41,692 nt of DNA, taken from an uncultured Clostridia bacterium (GTDB lineage: Bacteria > Bacillota > Clostridia > Oscillospirales > Ruminococcaceae). The notes below the pieces were generated by a model. It was not told the DNA's origin and searched no databases. It was given only the letters and a program-made list of their open reading frames with translations. Both the position numbers and the translations under genes were made by a program. Positions 41,190 through 41,692 of this stretch are shown piece by piece (positions within the stretch are counted from its first letter, which is position 1; each line of letters begins with the position of its first letter). The stretch is taken from positions 1 through 41,692 of the forward strand of contig CALWNT010000066.1 in NCBI GenBank assembly GCA_944382885.1, given 5' to 3'.

Positions 41190-41692
41190 CTATGCTTTCT
41201 GACAATAAGTCCCGTCCTGATTTCTCAGACACACCCAGCCGGAAGGAGTTCTGGCCCAGGATTCCCCTGGAAGGTTCCTCACTTCCTTGGCGGTGAAGAC
41301 TACGCCTTTTACATATCCTCCTTGTGCTCTGGCAGAATCGGTAAGCTGGGACAGGGATTTTACCGGATACCCTTTCCCCGGCCCGGTGCGGACGTTTAAC
41401 CGGTCGTCACAGATCACCTTGTAATTTCCTGTCGTATAGCTGTAAGTAGGCACTACCGGGGCGGTGTACTTCTTCACATAAGTGCCGTCCTGATTCTGTA
41501 AGCAGACCCAGCCGGAGGGCGTCCTTGCCCAGGATTCTCCCGGGAGGTTCTTCACCTCTTTGGCGGTAAAGACTACTCCCTTTTTGTAGCCGCCCTGGTC
41601 CTGCGCGGACTGAGTCAGCTGAGAAAAAGATTTTTTAGAGTAACTTGTGCCCGGACCGGTTCTCACATTCAGGCTGTTGCAAATGATCTCAT
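41190..41692 (-). CDS. SH3b-repeat protein, C-terminal part (start outside window)
   Basis: The frame is open to the window edge, so only the last 167 codons are seen. Two tandem bacterial SH3 (SH3b/SH3_3) repeats are present, each with LNVRTGPGxxYxxxSxSQLT, GVVFTAKEV and NLPGESWARTPSGWVCLxNQDGTY, joined by a Pro/Thr/Tyr linker (YTAPVVPTYSYTTGNY). The repeats are also close at the DNA level. SH3b domains bind cell-wall peptides, so this is probably the wall-binding end of a secreted hydrolase or amidase (endolysin-like) whose catalytic domain lies beyond the window. Internal start-like GTG at 41666 is within the repeat and is not the real start. Confidence 0.85.
   Translation of the reverse strand, partial: EIICNSLNVRTGPGTSYSKKSFSQLTQSAQDQGGYKKGVVFTAKEVKNLPGESWARTPSGWVCLQNQDGTYVKKYTAPVVPTYSYTTGNYKVICDDRLNVRTGPGKGYPVKSLSQLTDSARAQGGYVKGVVFTAKEVRNLPGESWARTPSGWVCLRNQDGTYCQKA

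Overview
The window is a bacterial chromosome segment with mid-range GC and AT-rich patches, and it contains no rRNA, CRISPR array or intact transposase. The gene content points to an endospore-forming Clostridia (Bacillota), probably a gut lineage near Oscillospiraceae/Lachnospiraceae. The main reasons are SpoIIR, mini-RNase III, an L27 with the cleavable Firmicutes N-terminal extension next to the Prp protease, a lysine (L-box) and a glycine riboswitch, an RsiV-type anti-sigma factor, and sigma-A promoters of the TTGACA-17-TATAAT kind. The family placement is inference.

Layout. 0-5.7 kb: a truncated O-acetyltransferase fragment, a Gfo/Idh/MocA oxidoreductase, a metallophosphoesterase, a flavodoxin-like protein, a MATE exporter divergent from an Lrp/AsnC regulator, and a 60-residue protein. 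5.7-8.7 kb: prephenate dehydratase, a Na+/alanine-glycine symporter under a glycine riboswitch, then a probable structured ncRNA. 8.7-11.6 kb: an SGNH hydrolase, a lipoprotein and a SigV/RsiV-like sigma/anti-sigma pair. 11.6-15 kb: a GH172 (DUF2961) protein, an orphan MoxR ATPase and YebC. 15-18 kb: a small hydrophilic protein, a GNAT enzyme and a HAD pseudogene with two in-frame stops. 18-26 kb, mostly minus strand: spoIIR, ispE, a DUF362 ferredoxin, yitT, mrnC, obg, rpmA-prp-rplU. 26-30.5 kb: asd-dapA-dapB-capA behind a lysine riboswitch. 30.7-34.2 kb: queA and tgt (queuosine) with mntP between them. 34.2-39.4 kb: a marR-MATE operon, an AT-rich HNH-like gene, a DUF3783 gene and a split ThrE-type exporter. 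39.4-41.7 kb: a tRNA-Gln 3' remnant with its terminator, a small RNA, a GNAT-type toxin-antitoxin pair and a truncated SH3-repeat protein. This last part is probably one end of an integrated element.

The most striking feature is a family of five intergenic elements of about 380-450 bp (R1-R5) between 15.0 and 32.3 kb. Each is bounded by the inverted terminal motif TAAACAGAAATTTA. Each is also an imperfect inverted duplication: its left arm and the reverse complement of its right arm carry the same ordered hairpin modules. Module types are exchanged between arms and copies. They encode no convincing protein and look like a mosaic, MITE-like or structured-RNA element family.

Gene starts were moved from the longest open frame where a ribosome-binding site, promoter or riboswitch required it (pheA, the symporter, the SGNH hydrolase, moxR, rplU, queA, marR, the antitoxin). 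Family names are from recognised sequence motifs; no database search was run.
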